Shown here: one piece after another, positions 52,793 to 61,268 of the stretch
How positions within the stretch are numbered: the first letter of the stretch is position 1
How the letters are laid out: each line of letters starts with the position of its first letter
Assembly: GCF_027533845.1 (NCBI RefSeq)
Contig: NZ_JAPZVN010000007.1
Coordinates: forward strand, 124,001-188,000
Origin: Streptomyces sp. RPT161
GTDB taxonomy: Bacteria; Actinomycetota; Actinomycetes; Streptomycetales; Streptomycetaceae
DNA length: 64,000 nt
Reading direction: 5' to 3'
Translations under genes and position numbers: made by a program
The notes under the pieces: generated by a model
What the model was told of the DNA's origin: nothing
Seen by the model: the letters and a program-made list of their open reading frames with translations, nothing else
Database searches by the model: none

Positions 52793-54178
52793 ATGAGGGA
52801 AAATTTTCTGTCTGTTGCGACGGGTGGTGCTGACGGCATCGTCGAGCACCCGTCGTGGGCAGTGCTGAAGGCGGCGGTCGAAACCATTCGGCCGTGGCAG
52901 GAGAAGGATGGTTCCATCGACCTCTCCGCCGACGACGCGCCGGGCCGCGGCGCGGTGGAGGCCGAGGTGGCGCGGGTGATCGCCGCGGTGGAGGACCTTG
53001 CCCCGCTGCTGCCGCACGACGCGGCGTACCACACCGCTCTCGTGGCCGACCTGCGCCGCTGGGCCGAGACCGGCTTCGGCGTGCCGGACTTCCTGGACTC
53101 GCTGCTGGCCTTCCAGCCCGCCGCCGACCGCCGGGACGGACTGGAGCACCTGGTCGTCTTCGCGATGTACACCCAGAACGGCAACCCGAACCGCAACCTA
53201 GAGGCGGTCGCACTGCGCGTGGTGTGGCCCGAGTGGCTGGCCGAGCTGGAGCGCACCCGCTACGACAACCCCATGTTCGTGCCCATCACCTTCCAGGACT
53301 TCACCAGCGGCTACGACACCAACTCGGCCGTGCTGTTCCCGGAGACGGTCGCGGTGCGAGAGGTGCCGGAACGGTTCTCCTGGGGTGGCATCTTCTGCGA
53401 CCGCGAGGCCGCCCGGTTCCGCAGGGTCACCGACGCCGCGGTACGCACGCTCGGCCTCGACCTGCCCGAGGACGCCGCCCGGCTCGTCGCCGACCAGGAC
53501 CTCGCCCAGCAGACCTTCGTCCTGTGGGACATGATCCACGACCGTACGCACAGCCACGGCGACCTGCCCTTCGACCCCTTCATGATCAAGCAGCGCGCGC
53601 CCTTCTGGATGTACGGGCTCGAAGAACTGCGCTGCGACCTGACCGCGTTCAAGGAGGCGGTCAAGCTGGAGGCCGAGGGCTACGAGCAGGGCCGCAACGT
53701 CCAGTACGCGATCCTCTTCGACCGCCTCTTCCGGTTCCCCGTCACCGGCGACCGGGTGCGCAACTACGACGGCCTCGGCGGGCAGCTGCTGTTCGCCTAC
53801 CTGCACAAGCACGACGCGGTCCGCTGGACCGACAACACCCTGCGCATCGACTGGCCGCGGGCTACGGAGGCCACCACGCGGCTGTGCGCCGAGATCGAGA
53901 AGCTCTACCGGGACGGCATCGACCGGCCCAAGCTGGTCCACTGGTTCGCCGCCTACGAGCTGGTCTCCAGCCACCTGGCGCCGCACCCGGCCTCCCGCTG
54001 GGCCAAGGGCCCGGACGCCCTGGACCTCAGTCAGCCGCCGCGCAAACTCGTGGACGACGTGCTGCCGGACGAATTTCCGCTCAGCATGTTCTATGAGGCC
54101 CTGGCGAAGAAGCTGCGTGATGTGATCGCCTCGACCAAGGGGATCACGGCGGACAGCGCGGTCCAGGTGGCGGCATGA
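52793..54178 (+). CDS. DUF6421 family protein
   Basis: A 461-residue cytosolic protein of unknown function, typical in length and sequence for the DUF6421 group of streptomycetes, where it begins a conserved operon. It contains a His-rich segment VLWDMIHDRTHSHGDLPF suggesting metal binding, and LRCDLTAFKEAVKLEAEGYE. ATG 52793 has GGAGGAGGGG upstream. Its stop overlaps the next gene's start by four bases, so it is coupled to an SDR and a threonine aldolase. Confidence 0.85.
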   Translation: MRENFLSVATGGADGIVEHPSWAVLKAAVETIRPWQEKDGSIDLSADDAPGRGAVEAEVARVIAAVEDLAPLLPHDAAYHTALVADLRRWAETGFGVPDFLDSLLAFQPAADRRDGLEHLVVFAMYTQNGNPNRNLEAVALRVVWPEWLAELERTRYDNPMFVPITFQDFTSGYDTNSAVLFPETVAVREVPERFSWGGIFCDREAARFRRVTDAAVRTLGLDLPEDAARLVADQDLAQQTFVLWDMIHDRTHSHGDLPFDPFMIKQRAPFWMYGLEELRCDLTAFKEAVKLEAEGYEQGRNVQYAILFDRLFRFPVTGDRVRNYDGLGGQLLFAYLHKHDAVRWTDNTLRIDWPRATEATTRLCAEIEKLYRDGIDRPKLVHWFAAYELVSSHLAPHPASRWAKGPDALDLSQPPRKLVDDVLPDEFPLSMFYEALAKKLRDVIASTKGITADSAVQVAA

Positions 54179-54966
54179 CGCGCGTGGCGGCCAAGGAGGC
54201 GAAGGCGATGGCAGAGGGCAACAACAACGGACCGCTGAGCGGCATGGTGATCGCGGTGGCCGGGGCGGGTGGCCCCGCGGGCAAGGCGACCCTGCGGCAC
54301 CTGGCGGAGAGCGGCGCGCAGGTGGTGGCCGCGGACGCCAACCCGGAGCGGCTGGCCGAAGCGGTCGACGCGGCCCGCTACGCCGGGGGCGGCGCCTACA
54401 TCACCGGGGAGTCGGTCGACCTGCTCGACCCGGCCGCCGCCCGGGACTGGGCGGACCGCACCGAGAAGCAGTGCGGCCGGGTCGACGGGTTGGTCCACCT
54501 GGTGGGCGGCTGGCGCGGCTCCGCGACCTTCCCGGAGACCAGCCTGGAGGACTGGACGGTCCTGAACGACCTGCTGGTCCGGACCGTCCAGCACACCTCG
54601 CTCGCCTTCCACGACGCCCTGCTGCGCAGCTCCGCCGGCCGCTATGTGCTGATCAGCCAGTCCGGCGCGACCAAGCCCACCGCGGGCAACGCCGCGTACG
54701 CCGCCGCCAAGGCCGCCGCCGAGGCGTGGACGCTGGCCCTCGCCGACTCCTTCCGCAAGGCGGGCGGCGACAGCGGACCCACCGCCGCCGCCTCGATCAT
54801 CGTGATCAAGGCCCTGGTGCACGAGGAGATGCGGGCACAGAAGCCCAACGCCAAGTTCGCCGGATTCACCGACGTCAACGACCTGGCGCAGGCCATCGGG
54901 GGCGTGTGGAGCCGGCCCGCAGAAGAAGTGAACGGAACCCGTCTGTGGCTGACGCCCCAACCATGA
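54175..54966 (+). CDS. SDR-family oxidoreductase
   Basis: A 263-residue SDR. Cofactor loop VAGAGGPAGKATLRHLAESG (TGxxxGxG is altered to AGAGGPAG), aspartate ADANPERL indicating NAD preference, and active-site AYAAAKAAAEAW (YxxxK). Catalytic Ser in LISQSGATKP. It is coupled to DUF6421 and to a threonine aldolase by ATGA overlaps. Substrate unknown. Confidence 0.88.
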   Translation: MTRVAAKEAKAMAEGNNNGPLSGMVIAVAGAGGPAGKATLRHLAESGAQVVAADANPERLAEAVDAARYAGGGAYITGESVDLLDPAAARDWADRTEKQCGRVDGLVHLVGGWRGSATFPETSLEDWTVLNDLLVRTVQHTSLAFHDALLRSSAGRYVLISQSGATKPTAGNAAYAAAKAAAEAWTLALADSFRKAGGDSGPTAAASIIVIKALVHEEMRAQKPNAKFAGFTDVNDLAQAIGGVWSRPAEEVNGTRLWLTPQP

Positions 54967-56045
54967 CAGAACAGCACACCACCGACGCCGTCCGGCGGCA
55001 CGACCCGGACGCACGCGGCTTCGCCAGTGACAACTACGCGGGGGCGCACCCGGAGGTGCTGGCCGCCCTCGCCCTCGCCAACGGCGGTCACCAGATCGCC
55101 TACGGCGAGGACGAGTACACCGCCCATCTGCAACAGGTCTTCCGCCGCCACTTCGGCCCGCGCGCCGAAGCGTTCCCGGTCTTCAACGGCACCGGCGCCA
55201 ACGTCACCGCCCTGCAGGCGGTCACCAACCGCTGGGGCGCGGTGATCTGCGCCGCCACCGCCCACATCAACGTGGACGAGGGCGGCGCGCCGGAACGCGT
55301 CGGCGGCCTGAAGCTGCTGCCGGTGGCCACCCCCGACGGCAAGCTGACCCCCGAACTGATCGACACCGAGGCCTGGGGCTTCGACGACGAGCACCGCGCC
55401 CAGCCGCAGGTCGTCTCGATCGCCCAGACCACCGAGCTGGGCACCTGCTACACGCCCCAGGAGCTTCGGGCGATAGTCGAACGGGCCCACGAGCGCGGGA
55501 TGCTGGTCCAGCTCGACGGCGCCCGGCTGGCGAACGCCGCCGCCACACTGGGGGTTCCGCTGGCGGAGTTCACCAGTGACGTGGGCGTGGACATCCTCAC
55601 CTTCGGCGGCACCAAGAACGGCCTGGTGTTCGGTGAGTGCGTCGTCGTGCTCAACCCGGACCGGGTGCCGACCACGACGATGAAGTACCTGCGCAAGCTG
55701 TCCATGCAGTTGGCGTCCAAGATGCGCTTCGTCTCGGTGCAGTTCGAGGCGCTGCTCGCCGGGGATCTGTGGCTGCGCAGTGCCCGGCACGCCAACGCCA
55801 TGGCGACCCGTCTCGCGGCGGCCGTCTCCGGCATCGACGGCGTGACGGTGGTACGTCCGGTCCAGGCCAACGCGGTCTTCGCGACCCTGCCGCGGGAGGT
55901 CACCGAGCGGCTGCAGAAGCGGTACCGCTTCTACACCTGGAACCAGGAGACCGGCGAGGTGCGGTGGATGTGCGCTTTCGACACCACCGAGGCCGATGTG
56001 GACGCCTTCGCGGCGGCGATCGCCGAGGAGATGGCGGCGGCATAA
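54963..56045 (+). CDS. Low-specificity L-threonine aldolase-like PLP enzyme
   Basis: A 360-residue fold-type-I PLP enzyme of the beta-eliminating lyase/threonine aldolase group. The PLP Lys is in DILTFGGTKNGLVFGE (about residue 219), with LDGARLANAAATLG upstream and FNGTGANVTALQA for the phosphate site. It cleaves L-threonine or allo-threonine to glycine and acetaldehyde. ATG 54963 overlaps the SDR stop. Last gene of the operon; a palindrome follows. Confidence 0.92.
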   Translation: MTEQHTTDAVRRHDPDARGFASDNYAGAHPEVLAALALANGGHQIAYGEDEYTAHLQQVFRRHFGPRAEAFPVFNGTGANVTALQAVTNRWGAVICAATAHINVDEGGAPERVGGLKLLPVATPDGKLTPELIDTEAWGFDDEHRAQPQVVSIAQTTELGTCYTPQELRAIVERAHERGMLVQLDGARLANAAATLGVPLAEFTSDVGVDILTFGGTKNGLVFGECVVVLNPDRVPTTTMKYLRKLSMQLASKMRFVSVQFEALLAGDLWLRSARHANAMATRLAAAVSGIDGVTVVRPVQANAVFATLPREVTERLQKRYRFYTWNQETGEVRWMCAFDTTEADVDAFAAAIAEEMAAA

Positions 56046-56046
56046 T

Positions 56047-56066
56047 CTCCGCATAAGTATGCGGAG
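56047..56066. promoter_or_regulatory. Perfect palindrome CTCCGCATA-AG-TATGCGGAG
   Basis: A 9-base inverted repeat with two-base centre directly after the threonine aldolase stop and 50 bases before the B3/4 gene start. The tiny loop argues against a terminator and for a protein-binding site controlling the next gene. Confidence 0.6.
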
Positions 56067-56115
56067 GTTCGGAAAGTGAATTGATCGATGGTGGGGTGGC
56101 GGTTACGGTCGGAGC

Positions 56116-56820
56116 ATGACGACCGCACCGCCCCTCGACCTCACCGTCAGCGACGAGGTCCGCGCCCTCGCGCCCAGCTTCACCCACATCGCCGTCGAGG
56201 CGCGCGGCCTGGTGAACGGACCCAGCGACGAGCGCAGTTCGGCCCTCCTGGCCGACGCCCAACGACGGCTGACCACCCGGCTCGCCGGACGCGCACCGCA
56301 CGAGGACGAGCATGTTGCCGCGTGGCGCGCGGCGTACACCGCCTTCGGGGCCAAGCCCTCGCGTACCCGCAACTCCGCCGAGGCGCTGGCCCGCCGGGCG
56401 CTCGCGGACGGCGGGCTGCCGCGGATCAACCTTCTGGTCGACGCCTACAACGCGATCAGTGTGGCGTACCTGGTGCCGGTCGGAGGGGAGGACACCGACC
56501 GGATCGAGGGCGGCATGCGGCTGGTCCGCGCCAGCGGGGACGAACCGTTCGAGACGGCGGCGGGCGGCGAGCCGGTCATCGAGCGGCCGGAGCCCGGCGA
56601 GGTGGTCTGGCGCGACGGCGCCGGGGTCACCTGCCGTCGCTGGAACTGGCGGCAGGGGCTGCGGACTCGCCTGACGGAAGGGTCGGGCTCGGCTCTCTTC
56701 TTGCTGGAGCGGCTGGATCCCATGCCTCTGGGCGAGTTGACGGCGGCTGCCGACGAACTCGCCGACCACGTACGGCGGTTGAGCCCGGGGGCGGATGTCA
56801 CGGTGCGCGGTCCGCAGTAG
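56116..56820 (+). CDS. B3/B4 tRNA-binding domain protein
   Basis: A 234-residue protein with a B3/4 domain, normally the editing module of phenylalanyl-tRNA synthetase. Features are AYTAFGAKPSRTRNSAEALARRA and RINLLVDAYNAISVAYLVPVGG. Stand-alone forms may deacylate mischarged tRNA or act on free amino acids. ATG 56116. The preceding palindrome may be its operator. Confidence 0.88.
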   Translation: MTTAPPLDLTVSDEVRALAPSFTHIAVEARGLVNGPSDERSSALLADAQRRLTTRLAGRAPHEDEHVAAWRAAYTAFGAKPSRTRNSAEALARRALADGGLPRINLLVDAYNAISVAYLVPVGGEDTDRIEGGMRLVRASGDEPFETAAGGEPVIERPEPGEVVWRDGAGVTCRRWNWRQGLRTRLTEGSGSALFLLERLDPMPLGELTAAADELADHVRRLSPGADVTVRGPQ

Positions 56821-56899
56821 GGCGCGCGGTTGGTTCGGCACCGCCGGGCTTCGCCGGTGTGGTCGCTCGCCGTTGCGGCGGCGGAGGTCTTCGCCGGCC

Positions 56900-57646
56900 C
56901 TACGCCAGGCCCGGTGTCGGAGCGGCGGCTTCCTCGGGGGAGGGGGCCGTGCCGCCCAGGTGGGCGGGGAGCCACCAGGCGCCCTGAGCGTCCTTCGGGC
57001 GTACCGGGTAGGCCTGTTGGGCCGCCTCCAGCAGGTCCTGGACGCGGCACCGCAGCCGTTCGGTCAGCGACTCCGCGTTCTCCTCGGGGGCCGCGGCCAT
57101 CGGCGCCCCGACCCGCAGCGTGATCGGGAAGCGGTGCCTGCCCAGCCGCCGCGGACGGCCCTTGGTCCACATCCGCTGGGTGCCCCACAGTGCCATCGGC
57201 AGCAGCGGAACCCCCGCCTCCTGAGCCAGCCGCGCGGCGCCCGACTTGAAGTTCTTGAGGGTGAACGAGCGGGAGATCGTGGCCTCGGGGAAGACCCCGA
57301 TGATCTCGCCGGACCGCAGCGCGCTCAGCGCGTTCTCGTACGCGTGCACCCCGCGCTCCCGGTCGACCGGGATGTGCTTCATCGCCCGCATCAGCGGCCC
57401 GGAGACCTTGTGCCGGAAGACCGACTCCTTGGCCATGAAACGCACCAGACGCTTCGCCGGGCGGGCGGCCAGCCCGCAGAAGACGAAGTCCAGGTAGCTG
57501 ATGTGGTTGCTGACCAGCACCGCGCCGCCGCGCCGTGGCACATGCTCGGTGCCCGCGATGTCGAAGCGCAGGCCCTGCACCTGGAACATGGTGCGGGCGA
57601 AGCCGATGACCGGCGGGTAGACGAGTTCAGCCACGTCGGGGGACAC
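56900..57646 (-). CDS. 1-acyl-sn-glycerol-3-phosphate acyltransferase (PlsC-like)
   Basis: A 248-residue lysophospholipid acyltransferase: catalytic NHISYLD (HxxxxD), IGVFPEATISR, and RRPLL-like PLLPMALWGTQRMW. Makes phosphatidate or related acyl lipids at the membrane. GTG 57646 is taken; GTG 57634 is an alternative start. Confidence 0.93.
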   Translation of the reverse strand: MSPDVAELVYPPVIGFARTMFQVQGLRFDIAGTEHVPRRGGAVLVSNHISYLDFVFCGLAARPAKRLVRFMAKESVFRHKVSGPLMRAMKHIPVDRERGVHAYENALSALRSGEIIGVFPEATISRSFTLKNFKSGAARLAQEAGVPLLPMALWGTQRMWTKGRPRRLGRHRFPITLRVGAPMAAAPEENAESLTERLRCRVQDLLEAAQQAYPVRPKDAQGAWWLPAHLGGTAPSPEEAAAPTPGLA

Positions 57647-58020
57647 CTCTTGGGTCAGCAGTTACGCGGCCGTAGGTTAGGGCCGTCGCAGGATGGTGCC
57701 CCGTCAACGCGTGCGTTGTCATCCGCAGTGCCCGGAACCTGGGGAGATTCTTGTCACGTGTGGCCCGGCGCGGCAGCAGGTACACCTCGCGGACCGAGCC
57801 GAGGAACGCGGCGCCGGCGCAGCCCGTCGCGGCCGGCCCCAGCCCCAGCCACAGCGGCCCCGCGCGGTGCAACCGGCGTGGCCGATGATCGCCGCGCCGA
57901 GGCGCTGCCCCCGAACGTCGATGCTCCGCGAACCCATGGCAGCCGCTCTCCTCGGCGTTCGGCCCGATGCCCGGGAATCATCGCGGTCCGATGAGCGCTG
58001 CACTCCTGCGGGAGGCGAAG
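57647..58020. other. Gap with degraded DUF4395 remnant
   Basis: The 374 bases between the acyltransferase and thioredoxin genes have no intact gene. On the minus strand, part of the stretch resembles the C-terminus of DUF4395 proteins (see 57750-57872); the rest is unassigned. Confidence 0.5.
57750..57872 (-). pseudogene. C-terminal remnant of a DUF4395-like protein
   Basis: Reading leftward, LWLGLGPAATGCAGAAFLG is followed by SVREVYLLPRRATRDK. DUF4395 proteins, usually encoded with thioredoxin/TlpA-type genes, end with a motif like ATGFALAAAFLN..FGFCLGCEVYLLLRR. Here the middle is deleted and the CLGC pair is lost. The neighbouring gene is a thioredoxin-like one, supporting the match. Strand is opposite to the thioredoxin gene, so an inversion is implied. 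Confidence 0.4.
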
Positions 58021-58440
58021 ATGGTGGGGACGGTGGTGTACCTCACGGTGCTTGCCGCGGCAGGGCTGTTGGGACTGCTCCACCGCTGGCATGACGGAAG
58101 GATGCGAATGCGGGAGAAGGACGGCGCGCAGCGGCTGACGGCGGCCGAGATCGGCGAGCCGCTCGGCGCGCGGGCCACGCTGCTCCAGTTCTCCAGTGCC
58201 TTCTGCGCACCCTGCCGGGCCACCCGTCGCACGCTCTCCGAAGTCGCCGCCATGGTCGAGGGGGTGGCGCACGTGGAGATCGACGCCGAGGCCCGTCTCG
58301 ACCTGGTGCGCCGACTGTCGGTGCTGAAGACACCCACCGTCCTGGTGCTCGACGCCCGCGGTGTGGTCGCCCGGCGCGCCGCGGGGCAGCCGCGCAAGGC
58401 CGATGTGATCGCGGCGGTCGGCGCGGCGGTGGAGGCGTGA
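58021..58440 (+). CDS. Membrane-anchored thioredoxin-like protein
   Basis: A 139-residue protein with an N-terminal hydrophobic anchor (MVGTVVYLTVLAAAGLLGLL), then a thioredoxin fold. The active site is SSAFCAPCRATRR (CxPC-type CAPC) and the cis-Pro loop VLKTPTVLVLD. GGGAGG lies five bases before ATG 58021. Likely a membrane-associated thiol reductase. Confidence 0.88.
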   Translation: MVGTVVYLTVLAAAGLLGLLHRWHDGRMRMREKDGAQRLTAAEIGEPLGARATLLQFSSAFCAPCRATRRTLSEVAAMVEGVAHVEIDAEARLDLVRRLSVLKTPTVLVLDARGVVARRAAGQPRKADVIAAVGAAVEA

Positions 58441-58493
58441 ACCGACCGGTGCCGGGACCCGCCGTGATCCACATCCCAGATGACAGACCGCCC

Positions 58494-58523
58494 TTGACGG
58501 AGCGCGTCCTGAATCGTCAGCCT
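58494..58523 (+). promoter_or_regulatory. Probable promoter for leaderless leader peptide
   Basis: TTGACG (58494-58499) is followed after 18 bases by CAGCCT (58518-58523), which ends six bases before the leader ATG at 58530. The -10 is weak but the spacing places transcription start at or near the ATG. Confidence 0.4.
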
Positions 58524-58529
58524 GACGTT

Positions 58530-58610
58530 ATGTCGAAGGTCGTCCTTCTCTATGAGCGAGCCGATGTCGACTTCGGTCGGCACGCGAGTGCGCGTTGTCC
58601 AAGCCGTTGA
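58530..58610 (+). CDS. Cys-containing leader peptide upstream of a flavin reductase
   Basis: A 26-residue ORF (MSKVVLLYERAD start, ERADVDFGRHASARCPSR end) with the R..VDF.R.AS..C pattern of streptomycete sulfur leader peptides and one Cys at residue 23. It resembles the ssu leader at 17162 (H.DLLRVASSAC). No ribosome site is present and a promoter-like pair lies upstream. It ends 53 bases before the flavin reductase start. The match is a little weaker than the ssu leader. Confidence 0.65.
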   Translation: MSKVVLLYERADVDFGRHASARCPSR

Positions 58611-58663
58611 GCGCCTCTGACTCCCATTCAGTTCCGGCTCGACCGCATCAGAAGGACAACTCC

Positions 58664-59167
58664 ATGACTGCTTCGACCGATCTCGGATCCGCCCCTTCCG
58701 CGACCGATGTCTTCCGCTCCGTCTTCCGTCGGCACGCCGCCGGAGTCGCGGTGATCACGGCGGACGGTGCCCGTCCGGTCGGCTTCACCGCCACCTCGCT
58801 CACCTCCGTCGCCGCCGAACCTCCCCTTCTCTCCTTCGGCATCAGCATCGGCTCGTCGAGCTGGCCGACGGTCGCCGCGGCCGAGCACGTCGGAGTGCAT
58901 GTCCTCGGTGAACACCAGGAGGAGTTGGCGGCTACGTTCGCCCGCAGTGGTGCGGACCGCTTCGGGCCGCCCACCGTCTGGCGCAGCGGCCCGCACGGGG
59001 TGCCGCTGCTGGAGGGCGTCTCCGCATGGTTGGTGTGCCGGGTGGTGGCACGCGTTCCGGCCGGTGATCACCGCATAGTCGTGGCCGAGGCCGTGCACGG
59101 CGACCCGCACGGTCCCGGCCGCCCGCTGCTGTACCACCAGGGCCGCTTCAACGCCCTGCGGCACTGA
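58664..59167 (+). CDS. Flavin reductase family protein
   Basis: A 167-residue FMN-binding split-barrel flavin reductase (HpaC/RutF-like). Typical parts are FRSVFRRHAAGVAVITADG, VGFTATSLTSVAAEPPLLSF and RPLLYHQGRFNAL. It provides reduced FMN to two-component monooxygenases; SsuD at 13.1 kb is a logical partner. ATG 58664 has AAGGA about 9 bases upstream. The preceding leader peptide hints at control by cysteine or sulfur. Confidence 0.92.
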   Translation: MTASTDLGSAPSATDVFRSVFRRHAAGVAVITADGARPVGFTATSLTSVAAEPPLLSFGISIGSSSWPTVAAAEHVGVHVLGEHQEELAATFARSGADRFGPPTVWRSGPHGVPLLEGVSAWLVCRVVARVPAGDHRIVVAEAVHGDPHGPGRPLLYHQGRFNALRH

Positions 59168-59413
59168 ATCCTCCCCGTCCGGGTCTGCGGTAGGGCGTCG
59201 GCAAGGTCACAGTTCAACGGCCTTGCGGACTGGGAATCAGCCGAGTGTACTGGCGAGTAATATTTCGGTTGGAGCGCCTAGGAGTCCCGGCCGAAAGTCG
59301 CCGTCGAAGGCGCCTATGCTGCCTTCACAGGGCAGTTACTGGGTTCCACGGCCCACGACGCCGGTGCGGTGTCGCGGCCCGGACCGCCGAACCGATGCAG
59401 TAGGAGAGCAGGC

Positions 59414-60199
59414 GTGAGCTTGAGGATCGTAGTCGCTGTGAAGTACGTGCCCGACGCCACGGGCGACCGTCACTTCGCCGAGGACCTGACCACCGACCGC
59501 GACGCCGTGGACGGCCTGCTGTCGGAGCTGGACGAGTACGCGGTCGAGCAGGCGCTGCAGATCGCCGAGGAAGCCGACGACGCCGAGATCACCGTGCTGA
59601 CCGTCGGCCCCGAGGACGCCAAGGACGCGCTGCGCAAGGCACTGTCCATGGGCGCCGACCAGGCCGTGCACGTCGAGGACGACGGCCTGCACGGCACCGA
59701 CGCGCTGGGCACCTCCCTGGTGCTGGCCAAGGCCATCGAGCACGTCGGCTACGACCTGGTGGTGTGCGGCATGGCGTCCACCGACGGCACCATGGGCGTC
59801 GTCCCCGCGATGCTCGCCGAGCGCCTCGGCGTCCCGCAGGTCACGCTGCTGTCCGAGGTCAAGGTCGAGGACGGCAAGGTGACCGGCCGCCGCGACGGCG
59901 ACGCCGCCAGCGAGCAGCTTGAGGCCCAGCTGCCCGCCGTGGTGTCCGTGACCGACCAGTCGGGCGAGGCCCGCTACCCGTCGTTCAAGGGCATCATGGC
60001 CGCCAAGAAGAAGAAGGTCGAGTCGCTCGACCTGTCGGACCTGGGCATCGAGGAGGACGAGGTCGGTCTCGCCGGTGCCTGGACCAAGGTCGACAGCGCG
60101 GCCGAGCGCCCGGCCCGCACCGCGGGCACGATCATCACGGACGAGGGCGAGGGCGGCAAGCAGCTTGCCGCGTTCCTCGCGGAGCAGAAGTTCATCTGA
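59414..60199 (+). CDS. etfB: Electron transfer flavoprotein beta subunit
   Basis: A 261-residue EtfB with AMP/FAD-binding region. Begins VSLRIVVAVKYVPDATGDRH; contains DALRKALSMGADQAVHV and VVCGMASTDGTMGVVPAMLAE. It carries electrons from acyl-CoA dehydrogenases to the respiratory chain with EtfA. GTG 59414 has AGGAG about 8 bases upstream. First gene of etfBA. Confidence 0.96.
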   Translation: MSLRIVVAVKYVPDATGDRHFAEDLTTDRDAVDGLLSELDEYAVEQALQIAEEADDAEITVLTVGPEDAKDALRKALSMGADQAVHVEDDGLHGTDALGTSLVLAKAIEHVGYDLVVCGMASTDGTMGVVPAMLAERLGVPQVTLLSEVKVEDGKVTGRRDGDAASEQLEAQLPAVVSVTDQSGEARYPSFKGIMAAKKKKVESLDLSDLGIEEDEVGLAGAWTKVDSAAERPARTAGTIITDEGEGGKQLAAFLAEQKFI

Positions 60200-60253
60200 G
60201 CCGCCGAGCCGCCTTCCCAACGCCCCTTCTTATACGCGCAGGAGAGCAATCCC

Positions 60254-61216
60254 ATGGGTGAAGTCCTCGTCTACGTCGACCACGTGGACGGTGCCGTCCG
60301 CAAGCCGACCCTCGAACTGCTGACCCTGGCCCGCCGGATCGGCGAGCCGGTCGCCGTCCACCTCGGCCCGGGTGCCGAGACCGCCGCGGCCACGCTGGCC
60401 GAGCACGGCGCCGTCAAGGTGCTCGCCGCCGACCTGCCGGAGTTCGCCGAGTACCTGGTGGTACCGAAGGTGGACGCCCTGGAGCAGGCCGTCGCCGCCG
60501 TCTCGCCGGTCGCCGTCCTCGTACCGTCCTCCGCCGAGGGCAAGGAGATCGCCGCCCGCCTCGCGGTGCGCCTCGGCTCCGGCATCATCACCGACGCGGT
60601 GGACCTGGAGGCCGGGGACGAGGGCCCGGTCGCCACGCAGTCGGTGTTCGCCGCCGCGTTCACCACCAAGTCGCGGGTCACCAAGGGCATTCCGGTGATC
60701 ACGGTCAAGCCGAACTCGGCCGCTCCGGAGGCCGCCCCGGCCGCGGGCACCGTGGAGCCGCTCGCGGTGACCGTGGGCGAGAAGTCCACCGGCACCAAGG
60801 TCGTCTCGCGCACCCCGCGCGAGTCCACCGGCCGCCCCGAGCTGACCGAGGCCGCGATCGTGGTCTCCGGTGGCCGCGGTGTCAACGGCGCCGAGAACTT
60901 CAAGGTCATCGAGGACCTCGCCGACTCGCTCGGCGCGGCCGTCGGCGCCTCCCGCGCCGCCGTGGACGCCGGTTGGTACCCGCACAGCAACCAGGTCGGC
61001 CAGACCGGTAAGTCCGTCTCGCCGCAGCTGTACATCGCCTCCGGCATCTCCGGCGCGATCCAGCACCGGGCCGGCATGCAGACCTCGAAGACCATCGTGG
61101 CCATCAACAAGGACGCCGAGGCGCCGATCTTCGAGTTGGTCGACTACGGCGTGGTCGGCGACCTCTTCGAGGTCGTGCCGCAGCTGACCGATGAGGTCAA
61201 GGCCCGCAAGGGCTGA
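60254..61216 (+). CDS. etfA: Electron transfer flavoprotein alpha subunit
   Basis: A 320-residue EtfA; C-terminal FAD-binding region is intact: [58 protein letters not shown] and [20 protein letters not shown]. Partner of etfB 54 bases upstream. ATG 60254 with AGGAGAG upstream. Followed by a strong bidirectional terminator. Confidence 0.97.
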   Translation: MGEVLVYVDHVDGAVRKPTLELLTLARRIGEPVAVHLGPGAETAAATLAEHGAVKVLAADLPEFAEYLVVPKVDALEQAVAAVSPVAVLVPSSAEGKEIAARLAVRLGSGIITDAVDLEAGDEGPVATQSVFAAAFTTKSRVTKGIPVITVKPNSAAPEAAPAAGTVEPLAVTVGEKSTGTKVVSRTPRESTGRPELTEAAIVVSGGRGVNGAENFKVIEDLADSLGAAVGASRAAVDAGWYPHSNQVGQTGKSVSPQLYIASGISGAIQHRAGMQTSKTIVAINKDAEAPIFELVDYGVVGDLFEVVPQLTDEVKARKG

Positions 61217-61226
61217 CCCGCGAAGC

Positions 61227-61262
61227 CGAGGGGCCACGCGGATCGCTCCGCGTGGCCCCTCG
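61227..61262. terminator. Strong bidirectional terminator
   Basis: GAGGGGCCACGCGGA (61228-61242) pairs perfectly with TCCGCGTGGCCCCTC (61247-61261), a 15-base stem with four-base loop, extended by one C-G pair. It separates convergent etfA and the PLP enzyme gene. Confidence 0.93.
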
Positions 61263-61268
61263 CGCTGT

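Noticed and set aside
57978-58583. Minus-strand frame starting MPTEVDIGSLIEK
   Set aside because: Mostly antisense to the thioredoxin gene and without recognisable domain; its start region overlaps the leader peptide.
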